This document shows positions 27,977-37,291 of a stretch of 64,000 nucleotides of DNA, in pieces. Below the pieces are notes generated by a model. It ran no database searches. It saw nothing but the letters and a program-made list of their open reading frames with translations, and was not told the origin of the DNA. Position numbers and translations under genes: made by a program. How positions within the stretch are numbered: the first letter of the stretch is position 1; each line of letters begins with the position of its first letter. This stretch comes from Prevotella sp. AGR2160 (GTDB lineage: Bacteria; Bacteroidota; Bacteroidia; Bacteroidales; Bacteroidaceae): positions 124,001 to 188,000 of the forward strand of contig NZ_AUJK01000004.1 in NCBI RefSeq assembly GCF_000424185.1, read 5' to 3'.

Positions 27977-28171
27977 TTATTTGTTAAGTTCTCTCTGGCG
28001 GAGCTCAGTCTCCATACGTGCGATGTCACGACGAGTACTCTTAATCTGTGATGGATTCTCCAGAGGAGTAACCTGATGGTTGATCTTCATCTGATGAAGG
28101 GAAGCCTTTGTAGCCTCCAGCTTTTCGGCCAATTCCTTGGTCTCAAGCGCCTTTACTTCTTTCTGCTTCAT
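27977..28171 (-). CDS. rpmC: 50S ribosomal protein L29
   Basis: A 64-residue helical L29 at the exit tunnel, where chaperones and SRP dock. The sequence [19 protein letters not shown] followed by a terminal [16 protein letters not shown] helix is typical. It lies 3 bases after rplP. Confidence 0.96.
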   Translation of the reverse strand: MKQKEVKALETKELAEKLEATKASLHQMKINHQVTPLENPSQIKSTRRDIARMETELRQRELNK

Positions 28172-28174
28172 AGT

Positions 28175-28603
28175 TTAAGCGTTTTTATCGTAATCACGAC
28201 GTACAACAAACTTCGTCTTTACGGGCAGCTTCTGCGCAGCGAGGCGGAGGGCCTCCTTAGCAGTGTCGAAGCTGACACCCTCTACCTCGAAGAGGATACG
28301 TCCCGGTGTAACGGGAGCAACCCATCCTGCGGGATCACCTTTACCTTTACCCATTCGGACATCGGCAGGCTTGCGGGTGATAGGCTTATCAGGGAAGATA
28401 CGGATCCAGACCTGGCCCTCACGGTTCATGTAGCGGTTCAGGGCTACACGAGCGGCCTCAATCTGACGGCTGTCGAGCCATTTGGCCTCAAGGGTCTTGA
28501 TGCCAAAGGTACCGAATGCCAGTGTCGTACCGCGGTGGGCGTTACCCTTATTACCACGTCCGTCCTGCGGTCTTCTATATTTTACTCTTTTTGGCTGTAA
28601 CAT
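28175..28603 (-). CDS. rplP: 50S ribosomal protein L16
   Basis: A 142-residue L16 near the A-site tRNA elbow. The N terminus [20 protein letters not shown] and the central [20 protein letters not shown] are family signatures. It lies 16 bases after rpsC. Confidence 0.97.
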   Translation of the reverse strand: MLQPKRVKYRRPQDGRGNKGNAHRGTTLAFGTFGIKTLEAKWLDSRQIEAARVALNRYMNREGQVWIRIFPDKPITRKPADVRMGKGKGDPAGWVAPVTPGRILFEVEGVSFDTAKEALRLAAQKLPVKTKFVVRRDYDKNA

Positions 28604-28619
28604 GATAGCTTTCTACTTT

Positions 28620-29345
28620 TTAACGGTTATTATTTCTCTTACCACCGCGACGGCCGTTGCGACGATCGCCACGTCCGTTGTTCTGCTTCTCCTGCTGGAA
28701 GTTCGGAGCGAGCTCGCGCTTGCCGTAAACCTCACCGCGGCAGATCCACACCTTCACGCCGATGGTACCCACCTTCGTGATAGCGGTAGCAGAGCAGTAG
28801 TCGATATCGGCACGGAAGGTATGCAGGGGAGTACGACCCTCCTTGAGCATTTCCTTACGGGCCATTTCTGCACCGTTGAGACGACCGGTGACCTGTACCT
28901 TGATGCCCTCAGCACCGGCGCGCATGGTGTTGGCGATAGCCATCTTGATGGCGCGGCGGTAAGCGATCTTGCCCTCTACCTGGCGAGCGATATTGTTGGC
29001 AACGATCGTAGCATCGAGGTCCGGCTTCTTCACCTCGAAGATGTTGATCTGGATGTCCTTGTGGAAGATGTTCTTCAGCTCTTCCTTGAGCTTGTCAACA
29101 TCCTGTCCACCTTTACCAATGACGATACCCGGACGAGCCGTGCAGATGGTAATAGTGATGAGTTTCAGCGTACGCTCGATGACGATGCGAGAAACACTGG
29201 CCTTAGCCAGGCGCTCGTTGAGGTACTTACGGATTTTCTGGTCCTCTACGAGGTTGTCACCGAAGTCCTTACCACCGAACCAATTGGAATCCCAACCACG
29301 GATAATACCTAAACGGTTGCTAATTGGATTAACTTTCTGTCCCAT
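28620..29345 (-). CDS. rpsC: 30S ribosomal protein S3
   Basis: A 241-residue S3 at the mRNA entry tunnel. It has an N-terminal KH domain ([19 protein letters not shown], residues 70-90) and a C-terminal S3 domain ([18 protein letters not shown]). The last 20 or so residues are an Asn/Arg/Gly-rich basic tail not present in E. coli S3. It lies 8 bases after rplV. Confidence 0.97.
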   Translation of the reverse strand: MGQKVNPISNRLGIIRGWDSNWFGGKDFGDNLVEDQKIRKYLNERLAKASVSRIVIERTLKLITITICTARPGIVIGKGGQDVDKLKEELKNIFHKDIQINIFEVKKPDLDATIVANNIARQVEGKIAYRRAIKMAIANTMRAGAEGIKVQVTGRLNGAEMARKEMLKEGRTPLHTFRADIDYCSATAITKVGTIGVKVWICRGEVYGKRELAPNFQQEKQNNGRGDRRNGRRGGKRNNNR

Positions 29346-29353
29346 TCTATCTA

Positions 29354-29758
29354 TTATTTTTCGTCATTGTTTTTTGCATCAACAAAGAGGGTCACGTGAT
29401 TGCTGCGCTTGCGAATGCGGTAGCCACGGCCCTGCGGTGCCGGTCTCATACGTTTCATTGTTACGCCCGGGTCAACGAAGACGCGGCTCACGTAGAGCTC
29501 ACCGTCCTCGGCCTTGCGGTCGTTTTTCTGTTCCCAGTTGGCAATAGCGGAACGCAGCAGTTTCTCTACGTCCTTGGCAGCCTGCTTGTTGGAGAACTTC
29601 AGTACGCCGAGTGCACGGTTGACTTCCATACCGCGGATCATGTCAACGACATAACGCATTTTGCGGGGAGAGGAGGGACAACCCTTGAGCTTGGCGAAGA
29701 ACAGATTTTTACGAGCTTCTTTCAGCTGTTCAGCTGCAATATGTTTTCTTGCTCCCAT
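29354..29758 (-). CDS. rplV: 50S ribosomal protein L22
   Basis: A 134-residue L22, whose beta-hairpin lines the exit tunnel. Visible are [20 protein letters not shown] near the N terminus and the tunnel hairpin [20 protein letters not shown]. No deletion in the hairpin, of the kind linked to macrolide resistance, is apparent. It lies between rpsS and rpsC. Confidence 0.97.
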   Translation of the reverse strand: MGARKHIAAEQLKEARKNLFFAKLKGCPSSPRKMRYVVDMIRGMEVNRALGVLKFSNKQAAKDVEKLLRSAIANWEQKNDRKAEDGELYVSRVFVDPGVTMKRMRPAPQGRGYRIRKRSNHVTLFVDAKNNDEK

Positions 29759-29791
29759 TATTATTGTCTATTTTTAATGGATTGAACCTGA

Positions 29792-30061
29792 TTACTTCTT
29801 GTTGTTGCCAGAGTGGCCACCGAAGCGACGGGTAAGCGCGAACTCACCGAGCTTATGACCAACCATATTCTCTGTCACGTAAACAGGAATGAATTTGTTA
29901 CCGTTGTGGACTGCGATCGTGTGACCTACAAAGTCAGGAGAGATCATGCAAGCCCTGGCCCATGTCTTGACGACATTCTTCTTACCACTCTCGTTCATAG
30001 CGAGAATTTTCTTCTCGAGTGATACGTTGATATAAGGACCTTTCTTAAGTGAACGACTCAT
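29792..30061 (-). CDS. rpsS: 30S ribosomal protein S19
   Basis: An 89-residue S19 in the 30S head. Signature segments are [18 protein letters not shown] and [20 protein letters not shown], ending [16 protein letters not shown]. It lies 10 bases after rplB. Confidence 0.97.
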   Translation of the reverse strand: MSRSLKKGPYINVSLEKKILAMNESGKKNVVKTWARACMISPDFVGHTIAVHNGNKFIPVYVTENMVGHKLGEFALTRRFGGHSGNNKK

Positions 30062-30071
30062 AACTTACTCT

Positions 30072-30899
30072 TTATTTATTGTTAGCTCTTTCGATAATGT
30101 ACTTGTTGGAAAGCTTCTTCGGTGCGCGTGTCTTCAGACCCTTAGCGTAGAGACCCTTACGAGAGCGCGGATGACCACCACTCTGACGGCCTTCACCACC
30201 ACCCATCGGGTGATCAACAGGGTTCATAACGACACCACGGTTGTGCGGACGACGACCGAGCCAGCGGCTGCGACCAGCCTTACCAGACTGTTCGAGAGCG
30301 TGGTCGGAGTTACCGACGGAACCGATAGTAGCTTTGCAAGCACTCAGAATCTGGCGTGTTTCACCAGAAGGGAGCTTAATCACACAATAACTGCCCTCAC
30401 GAGAAGTCAACTGAGCGAAGTTACCAGCCGAACGGACGAGCAGAGCACCCTGACCGGGACGCAACTCAATGTTGTGAATCACCGTACCCACAGGAATGTT
30501 TGCCAGAGGAAGCGCGTTACCGACCTCAGGTGCAGCCTCTGCACCACTCATGAGCTGAGCGCCTACCTCCAATCCATTAGGAGCAATAATGTAACGTTTT
30601 TCACCATCTGCGTAGTAGAGCAGAGCGATGCGAGCGCTGCGGTTCGGATCGTACTCGATGCTCTTTACGACAGCAGGCACACCATCTTTCTCTCGCTTGA
30701 AGTCGATGAGACGAAATTTACGCTTGTGGCCACCGCCCTTGTAGCGTACGGTCATCTTACCGGTGTTGTTTCGACCACCGGTAGAACGCTTACCGTAAAC
30801 GAGAGACTTCTCTGGCACGGATGCAGTAATATCCTCGAACGTGCCAATAACCTTGTGTCTTTGTCCCGGAGTAACCGGGTTTAACTTACGTACTGCCAT
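30072..30899 (-). CDS. rplB: 50S ribosomal protein L2
   Basis: A 275-residue L2, needed for subunit association and peptidyl transfer. The C-terminal signature [12 protein letters not shown] contains the conserved histidine close to the catalytic centre. The basic N and C tails ([36 protein letters not shown]) are normal. It lies 7 bases after rplW. Confidence 0.97.
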   Translation of the reverse strand: MAVRKLNPVTPGQRHKVIGTFEDITASVPEKSLVYGKRSTGGRNNTGKMTVRYKGGGHKRKFRLIDFKREKDGVPAVVKSIEYDPNRSARIALLYYADGEKRYIIAPNGLEVGAQLMSGAEAAPEVGNALPLANIPVGTVIHNIELRPGQGALLVRSAGNFAQLTSREGSYCVIKLPSGETRQILSACKATIGSVGNSDHALEQSGKAGRSRWLGRRPHNRGVVMNPVDHPMGGGEGRQSGGHPRSRKGLYAKGLKTRAPKKLSNKYIIERANNK

Positions 30900-30906
30900 T
30901 TTTTAT

Positions 30907-31200
30907 TTAAATATTGCTGTAAAAATCAATTGTGTCGCCCTCTTTGAGAGTGACGATTGCTTTCTTATAAGCATTCTTCTGTCCCTTCACGAGACCTGCC
31001 TTGGTGTAACGGGAGGAGCGCTTGCCGGCATAGCGGACCGTGTTGACGTCCTCTACAGTGACATTGTAGAGCTTCTCGATCTCGTTCTTAATCTGGAGCT
31101 TATTAGCCTCCGGCTTCACGACGAAAGCGAAGCGGTTAGGGAACTTCTCTGTGATCTTGGTGAACTTCTCAGTTACCAATGGTTTAATAACAAATGCCAT
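30907..31200 (-). CDS. rplW: 50S ribosomal protein L23
   Basis: A 97-residue L23 from the start MAFVIKPLVTEKFTK, a trigger-factor and SRP docking protein at the exit tunnel. An in-frame ATG at 31215 adds five unrelated residues and would overlap the rplD stop. The KNEIEKLYNVTVEDVNTVRY signature is present. Confidence 0.96.
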   Translation of the reverse strand: MAFVIKPLVTEKFTKITEKFPNRFAFVVKPEANKLQIKNEIEKLYNVTVEDVNTVRYAGKRSSRYTKAGLVKGQKNAYKKAIVTLKEGDTIDFYSNI

Positions 31201-31215
31201 ATCTAATATCTCCAA

Positions 31216-31845
31216 TTATTTTGTTAAGAGCTCCTCAATAGCCTTCAGAGCAGACTCCGTCATGACGAGCTTGTCAGCATTCAGCACCTTGTAGGTATTG
31301 ATGTTGCGAGCCTCGATGACATCTGCCTTCGGCAGGTTTCGAGCGGACAAATATACGTTTTTATTTGCTTCCGGCAAAACGACGAGTGCTTTTTGGCCCT
31401 CAACTTTCAGATTTTTAACAATGTTTACGAAATCTTTTGTCTTAGGAGCGTCCAAAGCGAAGTCTTCGACGACAATGATCTCACCGTTCTTGGCTGCCTG
31501 AGAGAGGGCAGACTTGCGGGCGAGGACGTTGGTCTTCTTGTTGATCTTCTGCTGATAATCGCGGGGCTTCGGACCGAAGACGCGACCACCACCGACGAGG
31601 ACCGGAGAGTTGATATCACCACGACGTGCACCGCCGCCGCCCTTCTGGCGGATGAGCTTGCGGGTAGAACCGGCGTGCTCACTTCTCTCCTTAGACTTGG
31701 CTGTGCCCTGACGCTGTGCGGCGAGGTAAGCCTTGACAGAAAGCCAAAGTACGTGCTCGTTAGGCTCAATGCCGAAAACGCTGTCGTTCAGGGTAACCTT
31801 CTTGCCGGTGTCCTGACCGTTGATATTTAAAACACTTACTTCCAT
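31216..31845 (-). CDS. rplD: 50S ribosomal protein L4
   Basis: A 209-residue L4 from the start [14 protein letters not shown]. The long loop that reaches into the exit tunnel is seen in [20 protein letters not shown]. The start codon overlaps the rplC stop by one base (TAATG junction). An upstream ATG at 31878 inside rplC is not family-like. In enterics L4 represses the S10 operon; no such leader is recognisable here. Confidence 0.96.
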   Translation of the reverse strand: MEVSVLNINGQDTGKKVTLNDSVFGIEPNEHVLWLSVKAYLAAQRQGTAKSKERSEHAGSTRKLIRQKGGGGARRGDINSPVLVGGGRVFGPKPRDYQQKINKKTNVLARKSALSQAAKNGEIIVVEDFALDAPKTKDFVNIVKNLKVEGQKALVVLPEANKNVYLSARNLPKADVIEARNINTYKVLNADKLVMTESALKAIEELLTK

Positions 31846-32459
31846 TACTTTTCTATGATTACAGTTGAACCTTTGCATCCTGCGACAGAGCCCTTCACAA
31901 CGAGGAGGTTCTGCTCGGGGATAACCTTTAATACCTGGAGGTTCTGGGTTGTCACCCGGTCACCACCCATCTGGCCACCCATGCGCATGCCCTTGAAGAC
32001 AATAGCGGGGTAAGAACAAGCACCGATAGATCCCGGCTTACGAGCGCGGTCGTCCTGACCGTGAGTGCTCTGGCCGACACCACCGAAACCGTGACGCTTC
32101 ACGACACCCTGGAAACCGTGGCCCTTGGAGGTACCGACGATATCAACATACTTTGTGTCGTTGAAGATGTCTACTGTAATCGTGTCACCGAGGTTATACT
32201 CCTCGTCAAACTTGAACTCGGCCAAGTGCTTCTTCGGTGTTGTGCCTGCCTTCTTGAAGACTCCCTGCATAGGCTTGGAGGTTCTGCTCTCCTTAGCCTC
32301 GCCGAAAGCCAACTGATAGGCTTTGTAACCGTCGGTCTCAACAGTCTTGACCTGCGTTACAACACAAGGACCAGCTTCGATAACAGTGCACGGAATATTC
32401 TTACCGTCGGCACTGAAAACGGATGTCATTCCGATTTTCTTTCCTAATAATCCTGGCAT
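31845..32459 (-). CDS. rplC: 50S ribosomal protein L3
   Basis: A 204-residue L3 with its extended loop reaching the peptidyl-transferase centre. Signatures are [20 protein letters not shown], the [19 protein letters not shown] loop, and GRMGG-like [16 protein letters not shown]. It lies 55 bases after rpsJ. Confidence 0.97.
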   Translation of the reverse strand: MPGLLGKKIGMTSVFSADGKNIPCTVIEAGPCVVTQVKTVETDGYKAYQLAFGEAKESRTSKPMQGVFKKAGTTPKKHLAEFKFDEEYNLGDTITVDIFNDTKYVDIVGTSKGHGFQGVVKRHGFGGVGQSTHGQDDRARKPGSIGACSYPAIVFKGMRMGGQMGGDRVTTQNLQVLKVIPEQNLLVVKGSVAGCKGSTVIIEK

Positions 32460-32514
32460 TTCAAATAAAATGTTTGATAGATAAAACTTTTTGAATTTTC
32501 AGCTGAATGTCTGA

Positions 32515-32820
32515 TTAGACCTTGATCTCTACTTCCACACCAGAGGGGAGCTCGAGCTTCATGAGGGCATCCACGGTCTTTGCGGTAGAGGAGTAGATGT
32601 CGATGAGACGCTTGTAGTCGCTCAACTGGAACTGCTCACGAGCCTTCTTGTTGACGAAGGTAGAGCGGTTGACGGTGTAGATACGCTTGTGAGTAGGCAA
32701 TGGAATAGGACCGCTGACGATAGCGCCTGTAGCCTTGACAGCCTTCACAATCTTCTCGGCTGACTTATCAACCAACTGGTGGTCGTAAGACTTCAGCTTA
32801 ATTCTGATTTTCTGACTCAT
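32515..32820 (-). CDS. rpsJ: 30S ribosomal protein S10
   Basis: A 101-residue S10, also the NusB partner in antitermination. The signature [20 protein letters not shown] is intact. It is the first S10-operon gene and lies 112 bases after fusA. That spacer contains no clear terminator, so the str and S10 units are probably cotranscribed. Confidence 0.97.
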   Translation of the reverse strand: MSQKIRIKLKSYDHQLVDKSAEKIVKAVKATGAIVSGPIPLPTHKRIYTVNRSTFVNKKAREQFQLSDYKRLIDIYSSTAKTVDALMKLELPSGVEVEIKV

Positions 32821-32932
32821 TGTTTTGTTTTGATTATTGATTATTGAAAGTGGTACCGGTGACGCCGACCCTTAAGAGTCATTTGCTAAGGGCAGCGCCC
32901 CGGACCATATTTATTTTTGCGTTGGTGCAGTA

Positions 32933-35047
32933 TTACAGCAGCTCAGCGTGTCCGTGAACCTCCTCGAGCACAGCCTTGGCGATGCTGGTGGAGACAGGAG
33001 CGTGGTGATCATACTCCATAGAAGAGGTAGCACGACCGGAGGTGATGGTACGCAGAGCGGTGACATAACCGAACATCTCTGCCAGCGGAACCATAGCCTT
33101 GACGATACGGGCGCCACTGCGAGCCTCGTCCATACCCTGGACCAAGCCACGACGCTTGTTCAAGTCGCCGATGACATCACCCATGTTCTCTTCCGGCGTA
33201 ACGACCTCGACCTTCATGATCGGCTCCATGAGCACGGGGCCTGCCTTCGGGCAGAGCACCTTGAAAGCCTGGTGAGCGACGAGCTCGAAGGAGAGCTGAT
33301 CGGAGTCGACGGGGTGGAAGCTACCATCGTTGAGGGTAACCTTCAGGCCGGTCATCGGGAATCCGCCGAGGACACCACTGGAGAGGCAGTCCTTGAATCC
33401 CTTCTCTACGGAAGGAATGAACTCCTTAGGCACGTTACCACCCTTGACATTATTGATGAACTGCAGGTCGCCCTCCTCGTAGTCCTCATCCTTAGGAGCG
33501 ATGGTGACGTCGATGCAAGCGAACTTACCACGACCACCAGACTGCTTCTTATAGGTCTCACGGCTCTGAGCGCTCTTGGTGATAGCCTCCTTGTAGTTCA
33601 CCTGAGGCTTACCCTCGTTACACTCAACCTTGAACTCACGCTTCAGACGGTCGATGATGATGTCGAGGTGAAGCTCACCCATACCGGAGATAATGGTCTG
33701 GCCACTCTGCTCGTCGGTACGAACGGTGAACGTAGGATCCTCCTCAGCGAGCTTAGCGAGACCGTTGTCCATCTTGGCAACGTCAGCCTGGCTCTTCGGC
33801 TCAACGGCAACAGAGATCACAGGATCAGGGAAGGTCATGGACTCGAGTACAATGGGGTGATCCTCATCACAGAGAGTATCACCGGTACGGATATCCTTGA
33901 AGCCGACACCTGCGCCGATATCACCGGCGTCGATGGTCTCCATAGGAATCTCCTTGTTGGAGTTCATCTGGAACAGACGGCTGATACGCTCCTTCTTACC
34001 GGAACGGGGGTTGTAGACATAAGAACCAGCGGCAACCTTACCGGAGTAAACGCGGAAGAATACCAAACGGCCCATGAACGGATCGGTAGCGATCTTGAAG
34101 GCCAGAGCGGCTGTCGGCTCGTTCTCGTCCGGCTTGCGGTCCTCTTCCTCACCGGTCTCGGGGTTCGTACCCTTGATGTTCGGGGTATCAAGCGGAGAGG
34201 GCAGGAAAGCACAGGTATAGTCGAGCAGCGGCTGTACACCCTTGTTCTTATAAGAAGAACCGAGGGTCATCGGGCAGCACTCCATGGAGACACAGCCCTT
34301 GCGCAGTGCGCGGATAATCATATCCTCGGGGATGTCCTTGCCATCGAGGTAGAGCTCCATGAGCTCATCATCGTAGTTGGCAGCGCCCTCGAGCATCTTG
34401 TCACGCCATTCGTTTGCCTCGTCAACGAGATCAGCGGGGATATCGTCAACCTCATACTCAGCGCCCATCGTCTCATCGTGCCACAGGATAGCCTTCATCT
34501 TGATGAGGTCTACGACACCCTTGAAGTTCTCCTCAGCGCCGATAGGAATCTGTACGGGGATCGGGTTAGCGCCCAGGATGTCCTTCATCTGCTGAACAGT
34601 CTCGAAGAAGTCAGCGCCGGAACGGTCCATCTTGTTGACATAACCGATACGGGGAACGTTGTACTTGTCAGCCTGACGCCATACCGTCTCGCTCTGCGGC
34701 TGAACACCGTCGGCAGCGGAATAGGTAGCGATAGCGCCATCGAGGACGCGGAGGGAACGCTCAACCTCAGCGGTGAAGTCGACGTGTCCCGGAGTATCGA
34801 TCAGGTTGATCTTGTACTTCTTGCCAGCGTACTCCCAGTTACAGGTGGTAGCAGCAGAGGTGATGGTGATACCACGCTCCTGCTCCTGAGCCATCCAGTC
34901 CATGGTAGCGGCACCATCATGAACCTCACCGATCTTGTGCGTCTTACCTGTGTAGTACAGGATACGCTCAGACGTTGTTGTCTTACCGGCATCGATGTGG
35001 GCCATGATACCGATATTACGAGTCAAATGTAAATCGCGATTAGCCAT
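32933..35047 (-). CDS. fusA: Elongation factor G
   Basis: A 704-residue translocation GTPase. The G domain has P-loop [15 protein letters not shown] (residues 16-30), DTPGHVDF and NKMD. Domains II-V follow (domain II near 300-400, domain [10 protein letters not shown], domain [16 protein letters not shown]). Length and motifs match translational EF-G, not a ribosome-protection protein. It is in the rpsL-rpsG-fusA order with a 25-base gap to rpsG. Confidence 0.97.
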   Translation of the reverse strand: MANRDLHLTRNIGIMAHIDAGKTTTSERILYYTGKTHKIGEVHDGAATMDWMAQEQERGITITSAATTCNWEYAGKKYKINLIDTPGHVDFTAEVERSLRVLDGAIATYSAADGVQPQSETVWRQADKYNVPRIGYVNKMDRSGADFFETVQQMKDILGANPIPVQIPIGAEENFKGVVDLIKMKAILWHDETMGAEYEVDDIPADLVDEANEWRDKMLEGAANYDDELMELYLDGKDIPEDMIIRALRKGCVSMECCPMTLGSSYKNKGVQPLLDYTCAFLPSPLDTPNIKGTNPETGEEEDRKPDENEPTAALAFKIATDPFMGRLVFFRVYSGKVAAGSYVYNPRSGKKERISRLFQMNSNKEIPMETIDAGDIGAGVGFKDIRTGDTLCDEDHPIVLESMTFPDPVISVAVEPKSQADVAKMDNGLAKLAEEDPTFTVRTDEQSGQTIISGMGELHLDIIIDRLKREFKVECNEGKPQVNYKEAITKSAQSRETYKKQSGGRGKFACIDVTIAPKDEDYEEGDLQFINNVKGGNVPKEFIPSVEKGFKDCLSSGVLGGFPMTGLKVTLNDGSFHPVDSDQLSFELVAHQAFKVLCPKAGPVLMEPIMKVEVVTPEENMGDVIGDLNKRRGLVQGMDEARSGARIVKAMVPLAEMFGYVTALRTITSGRATSSMEYDHHAPVSTSIAKAVLEEVHGHAELL

Positions 35048-35072
35048 TGTTTTTTAATCCTGAAAATATTGA

Positions 35073-35549
35073 TTAGAATCTGAAGTGAGCGAAAGCACGG
35101 TTAGCCTCAGCCATACGGTGCATATCCTCCTTACGCTTGAAGGCACCACCCTGGTTGTTGAAGGCATCGAGGATCTCTGCGGCGAGCTTCTCAGCCATGG
35201 ACTTACCGCTACGCTTGCGTGCGAAGGCGATGAGGTTTTTCATAGCGATACTCATCTTGCGGTCAGCACGGATCTCCGTAGGTACCTGGAAGGTAGCACC
35301 ACCGATACGGCGGCTCTTAACCTCTACCTGAGGAGTGATGTTGTCGAGGGCCTGCTTCCAGATCTCCAGAGGACTCTTCTCCTCGTTCTGAGCCTTAGCC
35401 TTGACAGTATCCAAAGCGGAATAGAAAATACGGTAGGAAGTATTCTTCTTACCATCATACATCAAGTGATTAACGAACTTGGCGACCATCTGGTCATTGA
35501 AGACGGGATCCGGAATGATCACGCGCTTCTTGGGTTTTGCTTTTCTCAT
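35073..35549 (-). CDS. rpsG: 30S ribosomal protein S7
   Basis: A 158-residue S7 that nucleates the 30S head. The N-terminal [16 protein letters not shown] and central [20 protein letters not shown] are family signatures. The 211-base spacer to rpsL upstream carries a strong hairpin at 35709-35736, a candidate S7 autoregulatory site. Confidence 0.97.
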   Translation of the reverse strand: MRKAKPKKRVIIPDPVFNDQMVAKFVNHLMYDGKKNTSYRIFYSALDTVKAKAQNEEKSPLEIWKQALDNITPQVEVKSRRIGGATFQVPTEIRADRKMSIAMKNLIAFARKRSGKSMAEKLAAEILDAFNNQGGAFKRKEDMHRMAEANRAFAHFRF

Positions 35550-35708
35550 TGTTTATTTAAAAATATCATTCTGCGGAGGTTGTACTTTTTCATTATTTGT
35601 CTTCAACGCCCGCACCCGGGCATTTACTCAACCTGATTAGTCTTACTCCAGCAAAACTGTTGTTTTAAAAATAAAATTCCTTGTTTAGGGGAGGGGGTGA
35701 AGCCTCAG

Positions 35709-35736
35709 GCTCTCAGGCATCTCCGCCTGTGAGCCC
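35709..35736 (-). promoter_or_regulatory. Hairpin in the rpsL-rpsG spacer, candidate S7 control site
   Basis: GGCTCTCAGGC and GCCTGTGAGCC pair at 10 of 11 positions with a 6-base loop. It lies 160-187 bases before rpsG in an unusually long spacer. In E. coli S7 represses translation by binding the rpsL-rpsG spacer, so this is a candidate equivalent. There is no U-run to make it a terminator. Confidence 0.4.
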
Positions 35737-35760
35737 TCGGCATGAATGTCCTGTTTCGGA

Positions 35761-36138
35761 TTACTTCTTCTTAGGACGCTTAGCTCCGTATTTGGAACGG
35801 CGCTGGGTACGGTTGGCAACACCGGCGGTATCAAGGGTACCACGAACGATGTGATAACGTACACCAGGAAGGTCCTTCACACGACCGCCACGGACGAGGA
35901 CGATGCTGTGCTCCTGAAGGTTGTGACCCTCACCGGGGATGTAGGAGTTGACCTCCTTCTGGTTCGTCAGACGCACACGAGCCACCTTACGCATGGCGGA
36001 GTTAGGCTTCTTCGGAGTGGTTGTATAGACACGGACGCAGACACCACGACGCTGCGGACAGTTGTCCAGAGCCGGTGACTTACTCTTGTCTACAATCACC
36101 TTTCTGCCTTTTCTTACTAACTGTGAAATAGTAGGCAT
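35761..36138 (-). CDS. rpsL: 30S ribosomal protein S12
   Basis: A 125-residue S12 at the decoding centre. The loop [16 protein letters not shown] carries the lysines whose substitution gives streptomycin resistance, and here they are wild type. So is the lysine in [13 protein letters not shown]. It is the first gene of the str cluster. Normally rpoC would lie a short way upstream, but here about 9.8 kb intervenes. Confidence 0.97.
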   Translation of the reverse strand: MPTISQLVRKGRKVIVDKSKSPALDNCPQRRGVCVRVYTTTPKKPNSAMRKVARVRLTNQKEVNSYIPGEGHNLQEHSIVLVRGGRVKDLPGVRYHIVRGTLDTAGVANRTQRRSKYGAKRPKKK

Positions 36139-36192
36139 GATTTGATTTTTTTAATTTATATATTTATTTTATTTATTATCAACAGTTTATGC

Positions 36193-36230
36193 AAACGGGT
36201 ATAGCATGCCCGTTTCGGGGTGCAAAGGTA
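36193..36230 (-). promoter_or_regulatory. rpsL minus-7 box and leader hairpin
   Basis: Minus-strand TACCTTTG at 36223-36230 is a minus-7 box. Immediately downstream in the leader AAACGGG and CCCGTTT (36193-36216) form a 7-bp stem. No TTG minus-33 is seen at 20-base spacing. The box shows that the str cluster can be transcribed independently of rpoBC. Confidence 0.5.
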
Positions 36231-36349
36231 CGGACTTTTTTTGGAATATCTTTCTGTTGCCGTGACAATTTTCAGTCGAAAAGAAAGATTTATATTTTAT
36301 TAACGTTTTAAATTCCATTGATGGCAATAAGCGTCCATCAGGCAACGTT

Positions 36350-36375
36350 GTAGGGACATGATTCATCATGTTCCG
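36350..36375 (+). repeat. REP-like family A, copy A1
   Basis: GTAG followed by a near-palindrome GGACATGATTCATCATGTTCC and a G. It lies 9 bases before the MGMT-like gene. Six other copies or fragments occur between here and 45898. Confidence 0.75.
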
Positions 36376-36383
36376 AGATTGCT

Positions 36384-36695
36384 ATGAGACCGACTCAAGA
36401 ACTCCTTATTAAAGATGTATATGAGATTGTCCGCGCCATTCCGACGGGCCGTGTGCTGACCTACGGACAGATTGCCCGCTTGGCCGGTTGGCCGAATCAT
36501 GCCCGGCTCGTTGGGCGGATCATGAAGGGAGCCTCCTCCGCCGAAATACCCTGTCACCGCGTCCTTGCCGCCAACGGCCGTCCCTCCCCTACCTTTCCCG
36601 AACAGCGGGCGCTCCTTGAGGCTGAGGGCGTGCGGTTCAAGGCCAATGGCTGCGTGGACATGAAGAAATACCTGTGGGACATCGTAGGGACATGA
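36384..36695 (+). CDS. MGMT-family DNA alkyltransferase domain protein
   Basis: A 103-residue protein made only of the C-terminal domain of O6-alkylguanine-DNA alkyltransferase. The helix-turn-helix/arginine finger region YGQIARLAGWPNHARLVGRIM and the active-site IPCHRV (Cys at about residue 58) are present. Because the cysteine is kept, it may transfer alkyl groups, unlike alkyltransferase-like proteins that have Trp or Ala at this place. The N-terminal domain of Ada/Ogt is missing. It is flanked by REP-like copies, and the gene's end overlaps copy A2. Confidence 0.85.
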   Translation: MRPTQELLIKDVYEIVRAIPTGRVLTYGQIARLAGWPNHARLVGRIMKGASSAEIPCHRVLAANGRPSPTFPEQRALLEAEGVRFKANGCVDMKKYLWDIVGT

Positions 36696-36709
36696 TTTAT
36701 CATGGTCCG
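36684..36709 (+). repeat. REP-like family A, copy A2
   Basis: GTAGGGACATGATTTATCAT plus GGTCCG, two changes from copy A1. It overlaps the last codons of the MGMT-like gene and faces family B copy B1, forming a head-to-head pair. Confidence 0.7.
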
Positions 36710-36722
36710 CCAATACGGATGC

Positions 36723-36748
36723 GTGGCCGCAACATGGCGGCCACCTAC
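36723..36748 (-). repeat. REP-like family B, copy B1
   Basis: On the minus strand GTAG is followed by GTGGCCGCCATGTTGCGGCC and AC, an imperfect hairpin (GTGGCCG/CGGCCAC). The same unit occurs at 44050-44075 and 44124-44149. Confidence 0.7.
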
Positions 36749-36760
36749 AGACATAAAAAA

Positions 36761-36800
36761 ACAGAGTAACAAATGATTTTGTTTTCATCTGTTACTCTGT
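36761..36800 (-). terminator. Terminator after the DUF3467 gene
   Basis: ACAGAGTAACA (36761-36771) pairs with TGTTACTCTGT (36790-36800), extended by a few more pairs. On the minus strand a run of T follows. A homologous stem ends rpoC at 45820-45857. Confidence 0.8.
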
Positions 36801-36811
36801 CTTATCTTGGG

Positions 36812-36837
36812 CGGAACATGATCAATCATGTCCCTGC
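36812..36837 (-). repeat. REP-like family A, copy A3
   Basis: Minus-strand GCAGGGACATGATTGATCAT plus GTTCCG. It lies between the DUF3467 stop and its terminator, in the same arrangement as copy A7 after rpoC. Confidence 0.7.
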
Positions 36838-36841
36838 GGGA

Positions 36842-37180
36842 TTAGTTTTCCTTATTGTTGACGCCCGTGCCGAAGGGAGCGATGGTACGGGGACCCTGCT
36901 GAGCCTCCTCGGGGAGCTTGATCTTGCCAAACTCCTGCTCATACTTCATGACGTTGCCCTGGAGAGCCTGGAGCAGGCGCTTAGCGTGCTCGGGAGCCAT
37001 GACGATACGGCTGGAGACGGGAGACTTCGGCATGCCCGGAAGAACGGTGCAGAAGTCGAGGATGAAGTCACTGGAGGAGTGTGTGATGATGGCCAGGTTA
37101 GCGTAAACGCCCTTGGCTACTTCGGGAGAGAGCTCAATCTGGAGCTGGTTCTCCGGCTGATTGTTGTTGTTGTCTGCCAT
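36842..37180 (-). CDS. DUF3467 protein
   Basis: A 112-residue acidic soluble protein matching DUF3467, a family of unknown function found widely in Bacteroidota. The N terminus is Asn-rich (MADNNNNQPENQ); the core is LSPEVAKGVYANLAIITHSS, then SRIVMAPEHAKRLLQALQGN. My recollection is that this gene usually follows rpoC closely in Bacteroidota. Here it is 8.7 kb away, has its own promoter and ends with a copy of the rpoC terminator block. Confidence 0.85.
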   Translation of the reverse strand: MADNNNNQPENQLQIELSPEVAKGVYANLAIITHSSSDFILDFCTVLPGMPKSPVSSRIVMAPEHAKRLLQALQGNVMKYEQEFGKIKLPEEAQQGPRTIAPFGTGVNNKEN

Positions 37181-37221
37181 TTTAGCTTGTTTTTAATTGT
37201 TTCTTTTTAGTTTAACTCTTG

Positions 37222-37252
37222 CAAAGGTAATAAAATCCCCCCAACTGACCAA
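37222..37252 (-). promoter_or_regulatory. Promoter of the DUF3467 gene
   Basis: Minus-strand TTG (37250-37252), 20 bases, then TACCTTTG (37222-37229), a full Bacteroidota promoter about 40 bases before the start. It overlaps a short palindrome (CCAACTG...CAGTTGG). Confidence 0.65.
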
Positions 37253-37291
37253 GCAGTTGGGGGATTATTTTTCTGTTACGATGTATATCCG

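Noticed and set aside
32948..35032. A 694-codon open frame antisense to fusA
   Set aside because: It mirrors the EF-G gene almost exactly and has no family features. High codon bias in fusA removes stops from the opposite strand.
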